A stretch of 64,000 nt of DNA from PALSA-607 sp963737705 (GCA_963737705.1 CAVTTP010000003.1:1-64000); one strand, 5' to 3'. Counted from the stretch's first letter, positions 1 through 8,173 are shown. Numbers and translations: made by a program. The notes: generated by a model not told the origin, from the letters alone.

Positions 1-860
1 CGCTGGTCGTCAACAAGATCCGGGGCACGTTCCAGTCGGTCGCGGTGAAGGCGCCGGCATTCGGCGACCGCCGCAAGGCCATGCTCGAAGACATCGCGAT
101 TCTCACGGGCGCGCAGGTCGTTGCACCCGAGGTCGGTCTCAAGCTGGACGACGTCGGGTTGGAAGTGCTCGGCAGTGCACGTCGCATCACCATCACCAAG
201 GACGACACCACTATCGTCGACGGTGCTGGTTCGGCCGAGGCGGTCGCTGATCGGGTTCGCCAGTTGCGAGCAGAGATCGAGCGCACCGACTCCGAGTGGG
301 ATCGCGACAAGTTGCAGGAGCGGCTCGCGAAACTGGCTGGTGGCGTCGCGGTGATCCGGGTGGGCGCGGCAACTGAAGTCGAGCTCAAGGAGAAGAAGCA
401 CCGGCTCGAAGACGCGATCTCGGCGACTCGTGCAGCTGTTGAAGAGGGCATCGTCGCCGGTGGCGGCTCCGCTCTTGTGCACGCCGCTTCGGCTCTCGAC
501 AACCTCGACCTCGTCGGTGACGAAGCGACCGGCGCGACCATCGTGCGCAAGGCGCTCGTCGAACCACTGCGGTGGATCGCGGAGAACAGTGGCCTTGAGG
601 GCTATGTCGTGACGCAGAAGGTTCAAGGCTTGCCGGTCGGTCACGGGCTCAACGCAGCCACTGGCGACTACGGCGATCTCATTGCTGACGGAGTGATCGA
701 CCCCGTCAAGGTGACCCGTTCTGCGCTGGCGAATGCGGCGTCAATCGCGGCCCTCGTGCTCACCACGGAGACACTCGTGGTGGAGAAGCCCGAGGAGACC
801 GAGGCCGACGCGCACGGTGGTCACGGTCACAGCCACGGCCCGGGCGGTCACAGCCACTAA
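1..860 (+). CDS. groL: 60 kDa chaperonin GroEL, C-terminal part (5' truncated by window edge)
   Basis: ATP-dependent cytosolic chaperonin that folds proteins together with GroES. The reading frame is open from base 3, so the gene enters from outside the window; about 285 C-terminal residues are present. The start of the visible part (VVNKIRGTFQSVAVKAPAFG, then DRRKAML) is the conserved apical-domain stretch, and the downstream VEEGIVAGGGSALV block is the GroEL equatorial signature. The protein ends in a histidine-rich tail (HGGHGHSHGPGGHSH) instead of the Gly-Met repeat of canonical GroEL. In mycobacteria a His-rich tail marks the GroEL1 paralogue, so this is probably the GroEL1-type copy. 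The stop codon TAA at 858-860 also forms the start of a -10-like element for the next gene. Confidence 0.97.
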   Translation, partial: LVVNKIRGTFQSVAVKAPAFGDRRKAMLEDIAILTGAQVVAPEVGLKLDDVGLEVLGSARRITITKDDTTIVDGAGSAEAVADRVRQLRAEIERTDSEWDRDKLQERLAKLAGGVAVIRVGAATEVELKEKKHRLEDAISATRAAVEEGIVAGGGSALVHAASALDNLDLVGDEATGATIVRKALVEPLRWIAENSGLEGYVVTQKVQGLPVGHGLNAATGDYGDLIADGVIDPVKVTRSALANAASIAALVLTTETLVVEKPEETEADAHGGHGHSHGPGGHSH

Positions 861-863
861 CCT
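858..863 (+). promoter_or_regulatory. -10 element TAACCT for a leaderless downstream gene, embedded in the groEL stop
   Basis: TAACCT lies exactly 6 nt before the GTG at 870, and that GTG has no Shine-Dalgarno sequence. The first three bases are the groEL stop codon. This spacing fits leaderless transcription as known in actinobacteria. It is an inference from motif and spacing only; no clear -35 is visible. Confidence 0.45.
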
Positions 864-869
864 GGCGCG

Positions 870-1847
870 GTGGAACCTGACGACGCTACGCCGACAGCCC
901 GGCGCGCCGCTGGCGCGCCGGACGCTCTTGCTGGGCTGCTAGCGAAGGGTGAACGGGCGGCGTTCCACGGACCGCCCGGCACCGCCGTCCCGCCTCTTGA
1001 AGAAGCTGTTGCACTTGCGACCAGCAGCGGTCGAACGGCAGAGGCGACGGCGGCGACCTGGCTCCTCGGTGTCGCGCAAGCGTCCCGAGGTCGGTTCGGC
1101 ACCGCGCTAACCCTGCTGGGCGGCGTCATGGGACCGCTGCGAGATGCGCTGTCGGGTGCCGACACTGCGCCCGAGCTCCGGCTGTTCGGGGCACTGGCGG
1201 CCGCGACGGTTGCGAGTGTGCACCGGCAGTTGGGGCGGCACACCGTGGCGTGGGAGTTCGACGCGCTCGGGTTGACCGCCGCCGACGCGCTGCCGGGGCT
1301 CGACGAGGCCGTCTTCGACTGCCGGCTTGGTCTCGCGTCGGACGCTGTCGGTTTGGGTGAGATCGAGATTGCCGGCACCGAGCTCGGCGTGGCCGCGGGC
1401 CTGGCGGAAGTTCACCCCGACTGGTGGCGGCAGCGGGTCCGCCTTGACTGGGTCCGCGCCGAGATCGCGCTGCTCGAAGAGAACCCGACCGCGGCACAGG
1501 AGGCGGCGTCCGAAGCGATCGACGCGGCGGAGTTGGCGCACGCGCCGCGGCACGTGGCGAAGGGCTTGCTGTTCCTCGGAGTCGCGCAGGCGCACCTTGG
1601 CAGTCCCGACACCGTCACCACCTTGCGCCGCGCCGCCACGCTTGCTGAGCAGCTCGGGACCACCCCGCTGATCTGGCAGGCACGAGCCCTCGTGGGCGCC
1701 CTGCTGGCTGAGGACGATCCGGCCACCAGTGCGCGCAGTTTGCAGGCTGCCCGATCCGCGGTACTGGCTATCGCGGGCGACCTCCCTGATGACGTTCGGG
1801 AGGAATGGCTTAACCGTCCCGATATAGAGGCATTACTGTCGATATAG
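870..1847 (+). CDS. TPR-like alpha-helical protein of unknown function
   Basis: A 325-residue, Ala/Leu-rich, predicted all-helical soluble protein. Repeated helix pairs such as AFHGPPGTAVPPLEEAVALA, AEATAATWLLGVAQASRGRF and HVAKGLLFLGVAQAHLGSP resemble degenerate tetratricopeptide repeats, which usually mediate protein-protein contacts. It lies 9 nt after groEL and before bldM; in Mycobacterium a hypothetical of similar size sits at this place in the groEL1-guaB2 cluster, so it looks like a conserved member of the locus. GTG start, no signal peptide, no membrane segment. There are no catalytic motifs I can name. Function unknown; a scaffold or regulator role is only a guess. Confidence 0.8.
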   Translation: MEPDDATPTARRAAGAPDALAGLLAKGERAAFHGPPGTAVPPLEEAVALATSSGRTAEATAATWLLGVAQASRGRFGTALTLLGGVMGPLRDALSGADTAPELRLFGALAAATVASVHRQLGRHTVAWEFDALGLTAADALPGLDEAVFDCRLGLASDAVGLGEIEIAGTELGVAAGLAEVHPDWWRQRVRLDWVRAEIALLEENPTAAQEAASEAIDAAELAHAPRHVAKGLLFLGVAQAHLGSPDTVTTLRRAATLAEQLGTTPLIWQARALVGALLAEDDPATSARSLQAARSAVLAIAGDLPDDVREEWLNRPDIEALLSI

Positions 1848-2002
1848 GCGCCCGGTTTGTCTACCAATTGCGCCATTCGGAGTAAGGGATCGGCCAGGTT
1901 CGGGCTCAGGAATGCCACCCACTCTGCCGATGAAAGATCCGATGGCCCAAGAGGGTGAAATTCCTTGCGGGACGGTTCGGACTTGGATCGGGCGGAACGC
2001 TT

Positions 2003-2611
2003 GTGACGACTGTGCTCATCTGTGACGATCATCGGCGCTTTCGCGAGCACTTGCGCCGCTACGTCGCTGCGGTGCCGGGCGTCGATCGGGTCATGACGGC
2101 CGACACCAGTGCGGAGACTTTCGTGCGGTACGCCGCCGAGCTCCCCGCGCTCGTGCTCCTCGACGTTGCGATGCCCGACCTCGGCGGTCCGGAGACTGCC
2201 CGCCAGCTCGTTTCGGCGCACCCTGGCGCAAACGTCGTCATGCTTGCAGGTACCGCAGACAGTGAGAACCTTGCCCGCGCGATGGCCGGCGGCGCACGTG
2301 GCTACCTAACTAAGGACGTCTCGGTCGAAGAACTGTGTGCCGCGCTTGCCCACGTCGTCGTCGATGCGGGAGTCGCTCGCGCGAACAACGGACACGGCCC
2401 GGCGCAAGTCATCGATCCGCCACTGACCGAGCGCGAACGCCAAGTGCTTGACGGCATGAGTCGCGGAAAGACGAACAACGAAATTGGTCGCGAGCTCTTT
2501 CTCTCCGAGGACACGGTCAAGACGCACGCTCGCCGGTTGTTCCGCAAGCTGGGGGTCAACGACCGCGCGCAGGCCGTCGCTCTAGGTTTTCGCAGCGGCA
2601 TCGTCCGCTAA
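2003..2611 (+). CDS. bldM: BldM-like atypical response regulator, LuxR-type DNA-binding
   Basis: Two-domain transcription factor of 202 residues: receiver domain (about 1-115) and LuxR-type helix-turn-helix (about 135-200). The C-terminal part (GRELFLSEDTVKTHARRLF, then a VALGF..GIVR ending) is what I remember of Streptomyces BldM, a developmental regulator that also sits in the groEL-guaB region. I chose the GTG at 2003 because it gives the family N-terminus (VTTVLICDDH); a GTG at 1955 would add 16 residues. The receiver keeps the acidic pair D8/D9, D54 and K104, but the switch Thr position (LAG, about residue 82) is Ala, so phosphorylation may not drive it. The WhiB gene often found next to bldM is absent here. 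Confidence 0.9.
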   Translation: MTTVLICDDHRRFREHLRRYVAAVPGVDRVMTADTSAETFVRYAAELPALVLLDVAMPDLGGPETARQLVSAHPGANVVMLAGTADSENLARAMAGGARGYLTKDVSVEELCAALAHVVVDAGVARANNGHGPAQVIDPPLTERERQVLDGMSRGKTNNEIGRELFLSEDTVKTHARRLFRKLGVNDRAQAVALGFRSGIVR

Positions 2612-2618
2612 CGGAGTC

Positions 2619-2969
2619 CTAGCGGAGGTCGATGGTCGGCGGCGTGTCACCCGAGTCGTCGCGTTCTGACTCCGACAGCACACCGTCAACGAAGCCACTG
2701 GCGTAGTCCCACGCGACGTAGTCAGCTGGATCAGGTTCATACGCGGGCTCGTGCGCGCGCAGCTGGCCGACGTCGAGCAGCTGGCGCAGGTTCTGGCGGA
2801 GCAACTCCCAGGCGAAGTAGTGCGGCGCTTCACATTCCCCGCAATCGACAACGAGACCGCGGACGCCTCGGGGCTCGAGCAGCGTCTGAAACACCTCGAG
2901 GTCGGCCAGATCGACCAGGATCTCTTCGCGGTCCTGGGGCGAGAGCGGCTCGCTCGTTGCCTCATGCAT
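2619..2969 (-). CDS. DUF5319 family protein
   Basis: A small acidic actinobacterial protein of 116 residues and unknown function, convergent with bldM (7 nt between stops) and divergent from guaB. Recognised by the core around VVDCGECEAPHYFAWELLR and the C-terminal YVAWDYASGFVDG stretch. The CGEC pair with a following His suggests a possible metal or redox site, but this is inference. The family is regularly found beside guaB in actinobacteria. The start ATG at 2969 has no Shine-Dalgarno but has TAGGCT 7 nt upstream, which fits a leaderless mRNA. No membrane segment or signal peptide. Confidence 0.9.
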   Translation of the reverse strand: MHEATSEPLSPQDREEILVDLADLEVFQTLLEPRGVRGLVVDCGECEAPHYFAWELLRQNLRQLLDVGQLRAHEPAYEPDPADYVAWDYASGFVDGVLSESERDDSGDTPPTIDLR

Positions 2970-2976
2970 GCCTCAA

Positions 2977-2982
2977 AGCCTA
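2977..2982 (-). promoter_or_regulatory. -10 element TAGGCT of the DUF5319 gene (leaderless)
   Basis: On the minus strand TAGGCT ends 7 nt before the ATG at 2969, with no ribosome-binding site between. The same hexamer with 6-nt spacing precedes the genes starting at 39131 and 40151, so it looks like a real -10 sequence of this genome. Confidence 0.5.
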
Positions 2983-3089
2983 ACCACGTAGTGGCCCGAG
3001 GGCGTGCCGGCAGGCGGACGGCGACGGGCTGGCGACCCGCGAGCCAGCTAGCATGGTGTCTCCTGCCCGAGGGGAAAGCGGCCGCAGCC

Positions 3090-4598
3090 ATGACAGATTC
3101 AGCGCATGAGTTCGGCTTGTTGCCGGACAAGGTGGCCATGATCGGCCTCACCTACGACGACGTGCTGCTGTTGCCCGCGGCCTCTGACGTGATTCCTAGC
3201 CAGGCTGACACCACAACCGCAGTCACCCGCAACATCTCCCTGCGAGTGCCGCTGCTGTCGAGTGCGATGGACACCGTGACCGAGGCCCGCATGGCGATCG
3301 CCATGGCGAGGCAAGGTGGTGTCGGTGTTCTTCACCGCAACCTGTCGATCGACGAGCAAGCGGCGCAGGCAGACCTGGTCAAGCGATCCGAGGCCGGGAT
3401 GATTACCAACCCGGTGACTTGCTTGGCCGACGACACTCTCGCCGACGTCGATCGGCTCTGTGCGCATTACCGGATCTCCGGTGCTCCGGTCGTCGATGCG
3501 GCCGGCGTCTTGGTTGGCATCGTGACGAACCGCGACATCAGGTTCGAGACGGATCTGTCGCGGCCGGTGCGTGACGTCATGACGCCGATGCCACTGGTGA
3601 CCGCGCCCGTTGGGGTGTCCGACGACGACGCGCTCGAGCTGTTGCGTCGGCACAAAATCGAGAAGCTCCCGCTCGTCGATGGCGCAGGACGATTGCGCGG
3701 GCTGATCACGGTCAAAGACTTTACGAAGCGCGAGCAGTTCCCTGACGCCTCAAAGGACGCGGCCGGTCGGCTACTCGTGGCTGCGGCGGTAGGCACCGGC
3801 GAAGATTCGTACAAGCGAGCTCGGGCGCTGGTCGAGGCGGGCGTCGACATCATCGTCGTCGACACCGCGCACGGACATTCGTCGGGTGTGCTCGAGATGG
3901 TCAGCCGGCTGAAACGCGACGTGACGGTCGACATCATCGGTGGCAACATCGCCACCCGCGAGGGTGCCCAGGCGTTGATCGACGCGGGGGCCGACGGTGT
4001 CAAAGTGGGCGTCGGTCCGGGCTCGATCTGCACGACCCGCATCGTGACCGGCGTGGGCGTTCCGCAGGTAACCGCGATCTACGAAGCAGCGCAGGCGTGT
4101 CGCGCGGCCGGCATTCCGGTCATCGGCGACGGCGGGCTGCAGTACTCCGGCGACATCGCGAAGGCGATCGCTGTGGGTGCCGACGCGGTCATGCTCGGCA
4201 GCCTGCTCGCGGGTGTCGAGGAGAGCCCAGGCGAGCTCATCTTCATCAATGGCAAGCAGTACAAGAGCTACCGCGGCATGGGGTCGCTCGGCGCGATGCA
4301 ATCGCGCGGCGAGGCCCGTTCCTACAGCAAGGACAGGTACTTCCAGGACGACGTGTTGTCCGACGACAAGCTCGTGCCCGAAGGCATTGAAGGCCAGGTG
4401 CCGTACCGCGGGCCGCTCGCCGCCGTCGTCCACCAGCTTGCTGGAGGTCTACGTTCAGCCATGGGCTACTGCGGCGCTGCCACGATTGGCCAGCTGCAGC
4501 AGGCACGTTTGGTGCGGATCACCGCGGCAGGGTTGAAGGAAAGCCATCCTCACGACGTCCAGATGACGACGGAAGCACCGAACTACTACTCGCGCTGA
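3090..4598 (+). CDS. guaB: Inosine-5'-monophosphate dehydrogenase
   Basis: Converts IMP to XMP with NAD+, the committed step of GMP synthesis, in the cytosol. 502 residues, the normal length. The ATG at 3090 is preceded by GAGGGGAAAG and gives the family N-terminus (LTYDDVLLLPAASDVIP); the frame is open further upstream but overlaps DUF5319. Order: N-terminal barrel part, two CBS domains (about residues 100-215), then the catalytic barrel with the loop GPGSICTTR, whose Cys314 is the catalytic nucleophile, and the flap with SRGEARSYSKDRYFQ. A -10-like TAGCAT lies at 3049-3054. It is followed 22 nt later by guaB3 in the conserved actinobacterial pair. Confidence 0.98.
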   Translation: MTDSAHEFGLLPDKVAMIGLTYDDVLLLPAASDVIPSQADTTTAVTRNISLRVPLLSSAMDTVTEARMAIAMARQGGVGVLHRNLSIDEQAAQADLVKRSEAGMITNPVTCLADDTLADVDRLCAHYRISGAPVVDAAGVLVGIVTNRDIRFETDLSRPVRDVMTPMPLVTAPVGVSDDDALELLRRHKIEKLPLVDGAGRLRGLITVKDFTKREQFPDASKDAAGRLLVAAAVGTGEDSYKRARALVEAGVDIIVVDTAHGHSSGVLEMVSRLKRDVTVDIIGGNIATREGAQALIDAGADGVKVGVGPGSICTTRIVTGVGVPQVTAIYEAAQACRAAGIPVIGDGGLQYSGDIAKAIAVGADAVMLGSLLAGVEESPGELIFINGKQYKSYRGMGSLGAMQSRGEARSYSKDRYFQDDVLSDDKLVPEGIEGQVPYRGPLAAVVHQLAGGLRSAMGYCGAATIGQLQQARLVRITAAGLKESHPHDVQMTTEAPNYYSR

Positions 4599-4620
4599 TT
4601 CTTGCTTTACAGAAAGGTTC

Positions 4621-5733
4621 GTGGTGGCCGAAGTCCAGATCGGCATGGGCAAGACCAGTCGTCGGGCCTACAGCTTCGATGACATCGCGATCGTGCCGTC
4701 GCGACGCACCCGCGACCCCGAAGAGATCTCGGTGGCCTGGCAGATCGACGCGTATCGGTTCGAGGCGCCGATCATTTCGAGCGCGATGGACAGCGTCGTC
4801 TCGCCCGACTTCGCGATCGAGATCGGGCGGCTCGGCGGCCTCGGCGTGCTCGACCTCGAAGGCCTCTGGACGCGCTACGACGACCCGCAACCCATCCTCG
4901 AGGAAATCGCCACGCTGCCCGAAGCCGACGTCGTTCGGCGGATGCGTGAGATCTACTCCGAGCCCATCAAAGAAGAGCTCATCGGTGCGCGCATCAAGCA
5001 AATTCGCGACGGCGGCGTGGTCACCGCTGCTGCGTTGTCGCCGCAGCGAACTGCGCAGTACCACAAGGCGGTGCTCGAGGCCGGCGTCGATCTTTTCGTG
5101 ATTCGCGGCACGACTGTGTCAGCCGAGCACGTGTCGACGCGGGCGGAGCCGTTGAACTTGAAGAAGTTCATCTACGACCTCGACGTGCCGGTGATCGTCG
5201 GTGGCTCGTACACGTATCAATCAGCGCTGCACCTCATGCGCACCGGCGCAGCCGGCGTCTTGGTTGGTGTCGGCGGTGGCGCCGCGCACACCACGCGTCA
5301 GGTGCTCGGTATCGGGGTGCCGATGGCGACCGTTGTCTCCGATGCCGCAGCTGCGCGTCGCGACTACATGGACGAATCTGGTGGCCGTTACGTGCATGTC
5401 ATTGCGGACGGCGCGATGCGCACCGGGGGTGACATCGCGAAGGCGATTGCCTGCGGAGCGGACGCCGTGATGATCGGCCTGCCATTGGCTCGCGCCGCTG
5501 AAGCTCCTGGCGGCGGTTGGCATTGGGGAGCGGAAGCCCGGCACAACGATCTCGCGCGCGGCAAGCGGTTCCGCGCTGGCACGGCTGGCACCTTGCGTGA
5601 AGTGCTGTACGGACCATCGACGGACTCCGAAGGTACGACGAACTTGGTGGGCGCACTGCGCAAGGCGTTGGCGACGTGTGGGTACTCCGACCTCAAGGAG
5701 TTTCAACGCGTCGAGATCGTCGTCACCTGCTAG
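4621..5733 (+). CDS. guaB3: GuaB3 family IMP dehydrogenase-related protein
   Basis: A 370-residue TIM-barrel protein of the GuaB3 family, without CBS domains. The loop that carries the catalytic cysteine in true IMP dehydrogenase reads GGGAAHTTR here, so the Cys is replaced by His and ordinary IMPDH chemistry is unlikely. What GuaB3 proteins do is debated in the literature I know of. The phosphate-binding part (ADGAMRTGGDIAKAIACGAD) is retained, so nucleotide binding is plausible. GTG start at 4621 or 4624 behind AGAAAGG; 22 nt after guaB, probably cotranscribed. The 3' end overlaps the end of the convergent GGDEF-EAL gene by 11 bp. Confidence 0.95.
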   Translation: MVAEVQIGMGKTSRRAYSFDDIAIVPSRRTRDPEEISVAWQIDAYRFEAPIISSAMDSVVSPDFAIEIGRLGGLGVLDLEGLWTRYDDPQPILEEIATLPEADVVRRMREIYSEPIKEELIGARIKQIRDGGVVTAAALSPQRTAQYHKAVLEAGVDLFVIRGTTVSAEHVSTRAEPLNLKKFIYDLDVPVIVGGSYTYQSALHLMRTGAAGVLVGVGGGAAHTTRQVLGIGVPMATVVSDAAAARRDYMDESGGRYVHVIADGAMRTGGDIAKAIACGADAVMIGLPLARAAEAPGGGWHWGAEARHNDLARGKRFRAGTAGTLREVLYGPSTDSEGTTNLVGALRKALATCGYSDLKEFQRVEIVVTC

Positions 5734-7660
5734 CGAGCAGCGCCCTAATGTCGTCGCCGGGAACGGGTCGGCCCAGGTAGTAGCCCTGCACTCTGGTGCA
5801 CCCCAGCGTGCGCAAGATGTCGAGTTGCCCGGCTGTTTCGACGCCTTCGCCCACGGTGTCGAGGTGGAGGGCTTTCGCCATGCCGATGATGGCGGCGACG
5901 ACGGCTCGGTCGTCGGCATGGGTCTCCAAACCTTCGACGAATGACTTGTCGATCTTCAACTCATCGACGGGAAAACTGCGTAGCCGTGCAAGGGAAGAAA
6001 AGCCGGTTCCGAAGTCGTCGATCGACAGTGACACGCCAAGTCGGGACAGTTCGGCGACAAGAGGACCGGTCGTCACCGGATCGCCGAGGGTCGACTCGGT
6101 GACCTCGATCCGCAGTTGCGTCGGTTCGAGCTTCGACGAGTCCAGTGCACGTGTGACAGTCTCCAGAAATACCGACGCGTGGCCGAACTGGCGGGCGGAT
6201 GCGTTGACCGACAGCAAGGGGGACCAGCCCTGGCTGGACCGCCATTGACCGGCTTGTGCGCACGCTTCGTGCAGCACCCACTCGCCGATGCCCATGATGA
6301 GGTCGGTCTCCTCGGCAATCGGGATGAACTCGATCGGTGCGATGGTGCCGAGTTCGTCTGACGTCCAACGCAGTAGCGCCTCGACGCCTACGAGTTGACC
6401 TGACGCCAGGTCAACTTGCGGCTGGTATACAAGGTGCAACTCGCCCTTCTCGATCGCGCGCCGCAGCGCCGACTCCATATGCAGCCGATCGCGCGACTGT
6501 TCGCGCATGCGCTCATCGAAGGTGATGACGCTGGCGCGGCCCGCTGCTTTTGCCTGGTACATGGCGGCGTCGGCGTCCGCGACGAGATCATGTGGTGACT
6601 CCCAGCCAGCGCCGCGTGCGATACCGACGCTGACCGTCAAGAACACCTCGCGGTCGTCGACTTGCACGGGGGCCTCGATAGCTTGACGTAGTTCCCTCGC
6701 AAGCCCTTCGGCTTCGGGCGCTCCGGTGAGGCCCTCGCACAAGATGGTGAACTCGTCGCCGCCGAACCTGGCGACCACGTCGTGCAGCCGCACTGCCTGC
6801 TGTACCCGATTCGCCACGATGCGCAGCACTTCGTCGCCGACCAGATGCCCCATCGAGTCGTTGAGCACTTTGAAGTGGTCGATGTCGAGAAACAACACTG
6901 TGACATCGGCTCTGCGGCGCCGAGCGCGGCGCAGAGCGGCCCCGAGTTCGTCGATGAACAGTCGACGGTTGGCCAGACCGGTAAGCGGGTCACGCAGGTT
7001 CGCCCGCCGCAGTTCGCCCTCGTCGCGATTTCGCATCAAGACGATGGTCGCCAACGCCGTCGTGCCAGCGACGTCACGGCGCTCGTCGTCATCGGGTCCG
7101 CGGTTCATTTCGTAGTACGTGGCGAACGTGCCCAGAACCTTGCCGGGTTCGCCGTCGTGATCGGGTGCGATGACGGGTACTGACCAACACGCCCGCAGCC
7201 CGTGCTCGAATGCCAACGCGCGCCACTCGGCCCAGTCCGGATCAGTGCCGATGTCTTCCGTCACGACATCGTGTCGAGCGAACGCAGCTCGGCCGCACGA
7301 GCCCACGTGTGGCCCGATCGCGGTTCCGTCGATCGTGTCACTGAACGACGTCGGCAGACTGGGCGAGGCGATCGTGAAGAGCCGACCACCATCGGCTTCA
7401 TCAAGGAGCAGAAACGTGCAGTGCACTCCGGGCCGGTTCTCCTCGATAGCGCTTGCGAGAGTCGTGAGCACGCTTTGCATCGAGTCGCCACGACTGATCC
7501 GCTCGAGCACGTCGGTCTGGCGCGCAAGCGCCTCCCCCTGTCGCGCAAGCGCCTCCCCCTGTCGCGCAAGCGCCTCCCCCTGTCGCGCAAGCGCGACGGC
7601 ATCGCTCGTCGGTCCGGCCAGTGCTTCGCGCGAGCCGCTGGCCTGGTAAGCCGAACTCAC
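5723..7660 (-). CDS. GAF-GGDEF-EAL cyclic di-GMP turnover protein
   Basis: Bifunctional-looking enzyme of 645 residues that could both make and degrade c-di-GMP. Order: short N-terminal coiled coil with LARQGEA heptads (about 24-48), GAF sensor domain (about 65-215), GGDEF (about 225-380) and EAL (about 390-640). The GGDEF motif (about 300-304) and the RLHD inhibitory site upstream are intact; the EAL domain keeps EALLRW, DDFGTGFSSL, KIDKSFV and the VGEGVET glutamate. No membrane segment, so a cytosolic sensor. I chose the GTG at 7660 because GGAGGG lies 8 nt upstream; an upstream ATG-type extension to 7747 lacks a ribosome-binding site. Confidence 0.95.
   Translation of the reverse strand: MSSAYQASGSREALAGPTSDAVALARQGEALARQGEALARQGEALARQTDVLERISRGDSMQSVLTTLASAIEENRPGVHCTFLLLDEADGGRLFTIASPSLPTSFSDTIDGTAIGPHVGSCGRAAFARHDVVTEDIGTDPDWAEWRALAFEHGLRACWSVPVIAPDHDGEPGKVLGTFATYYEMNRGPDDDERRDVAGTTALATIVLMRNRDEGELRRANLRDPLTGLANRRLFIDELGAALRRARRRRADVTVLFLDIDHFKVLNDSMGHLVGDEVLRIVANRVQQAVRLHDVVARFGGDEFTILCEGLTGAPEAEGLARELRQAIEAPVQVDDREVFLTVSVGIARGAGWESPHDLVADADAAMYQAKAAGRASVITFDERMREQSRDRLHMESALRRAIEKGELHLVYQPQVDLASGQLVGVEALLRWTSDELGTIAPIEFIPIAEETDLIMGIGEWVLHEACAQAGQWRSSQGWSPLLSVNASARQFGHASVFLETVTRALDSSKLEPTQLRIEVTESTLGDPVTTGPLVAELSRLGVSLSIDDFGTGFSSLARLRSFPVDELKIDKSFVEGLETHADDRAVVAAIIGMAKALHLDTVGEGVETAGQLDILRTLGCTRVQGYYLGRPVPGDDIRALLASR
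7521..7594 (-). repeat. 21-bp tandem repeat encoding coiled-coil heptads
   Basis: Three perfect 21-bp copies plus an 11-bp partial copy, inside the N-terminus of the GGDEF-EAL gene. Each copy encodes LARQGEA, exactly one heptad, so changes in copy number would keep the frame and lengthen or shorten the coiled coil. Confidence 0.9.
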
Positions 7661-7707
7661 GTCAGGATCCCTCCGCGATACGGACCCCAAGGCAGAGCTC
7701 AGGATCC

Positions 7708-7745
7708 GGACACTAAAGCCAGAGTCCGATTCGGACACTAAAGCC
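7708..7745. repeat. Direct repeat upstream of the GGDEF-EAL gene
   Basis: The 13-mer GGACACTAAAGCC occurs at 7708-7720 and again at 7733-7745, 25 bp apart, some 50-85 bp upstream of the GTG at 7660. It could be a two-site operator or part of the promoter; nothing else in the sequence supports this. The rest of 7746-7840 holds no gene I can see. Confidence 0.5.
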
Positions 7746-7840
7746 AAAGCCGCACTCGGTGCTCACGGTACGCGTCATGGCGCTCTGCGCACAGACCAAT
7801 CAGGCACCGTCCGATCAGGCGCAGTTCGGTCCGGGTTCGA

Positions 7841-8173
7841 TCAAGCGCGACCGCGGCACAGCTCGAGCAGCGTGAGCGCGAGCTGGCTTCCTCCCCGGCC
7901 GAGTCCCTCGACGTAGGTGTTCACGATCTTGAGTTCGCGGGAGTGCTCCCGCCGCCGGCCGCCGTGTGCCATGCGGACCGCCTGGATCTGCTTGGAGAGC
8001 GCGATCCTGCGCTGCACGATGCCGACCAGTTCGGCGTCGACCTCGTCGATCTGTTCGCGTAGCGCGATGATTTCGGCGAGCGCCGGGTCGACCTCGAGCG
8101 CCTCGCTGCCGTCGGCCTCTGCGGCCTGTTCGCCCGTCTCGCTGATGCTGCCCGCATCGCTGATGCTGTTCAT
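7841..8173 (-). CDS. AroQ-class chorismate mutase
   Basis: Monofunctional all-helical chorismate mutase of 110 residues, which would turn chorismate into prephenate for Phe/Tyr synthesis in the cytosol. The central part has the AroQ pattern (LREQIDEVDAELVGIVQRR, then K.IQ.VR), with the Arg and Lys residues expected to hold the substrate. I chose the ATG at 8173 (MNSISDAG) because GGAAGG is about 8 nt upstream; 14 more residues are possible from an upstream start. No signal peptide, so a cytosolic rather than exported mutase. About 160 nt downstream of the ABC exporter genes on the same strand, with a terminator-like hairpin between them. Confidence 0.88.
   Translation of the reverse strand: MNSISDAGSISETGEQAAEADGSEALEVDPALAEIIALREQIDEVDAELVGIVQRRIALSKQIQAVRMAHGGRRREHSRELKIVNTYVEGLGRGGSQLALTLLELCRGRA

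Noticed and set aside
5597..5944. Open frame spanning the ends of guaB3 and the GGDEF-EAL gene
   Set aside because: Out-of-frame shadow of both convergent genes.
7521..7594. Regular repeats that could suggest a CRISPR array
   Set aside because: Repeats are contiguous without spacers and encode heptads in an intact gene.
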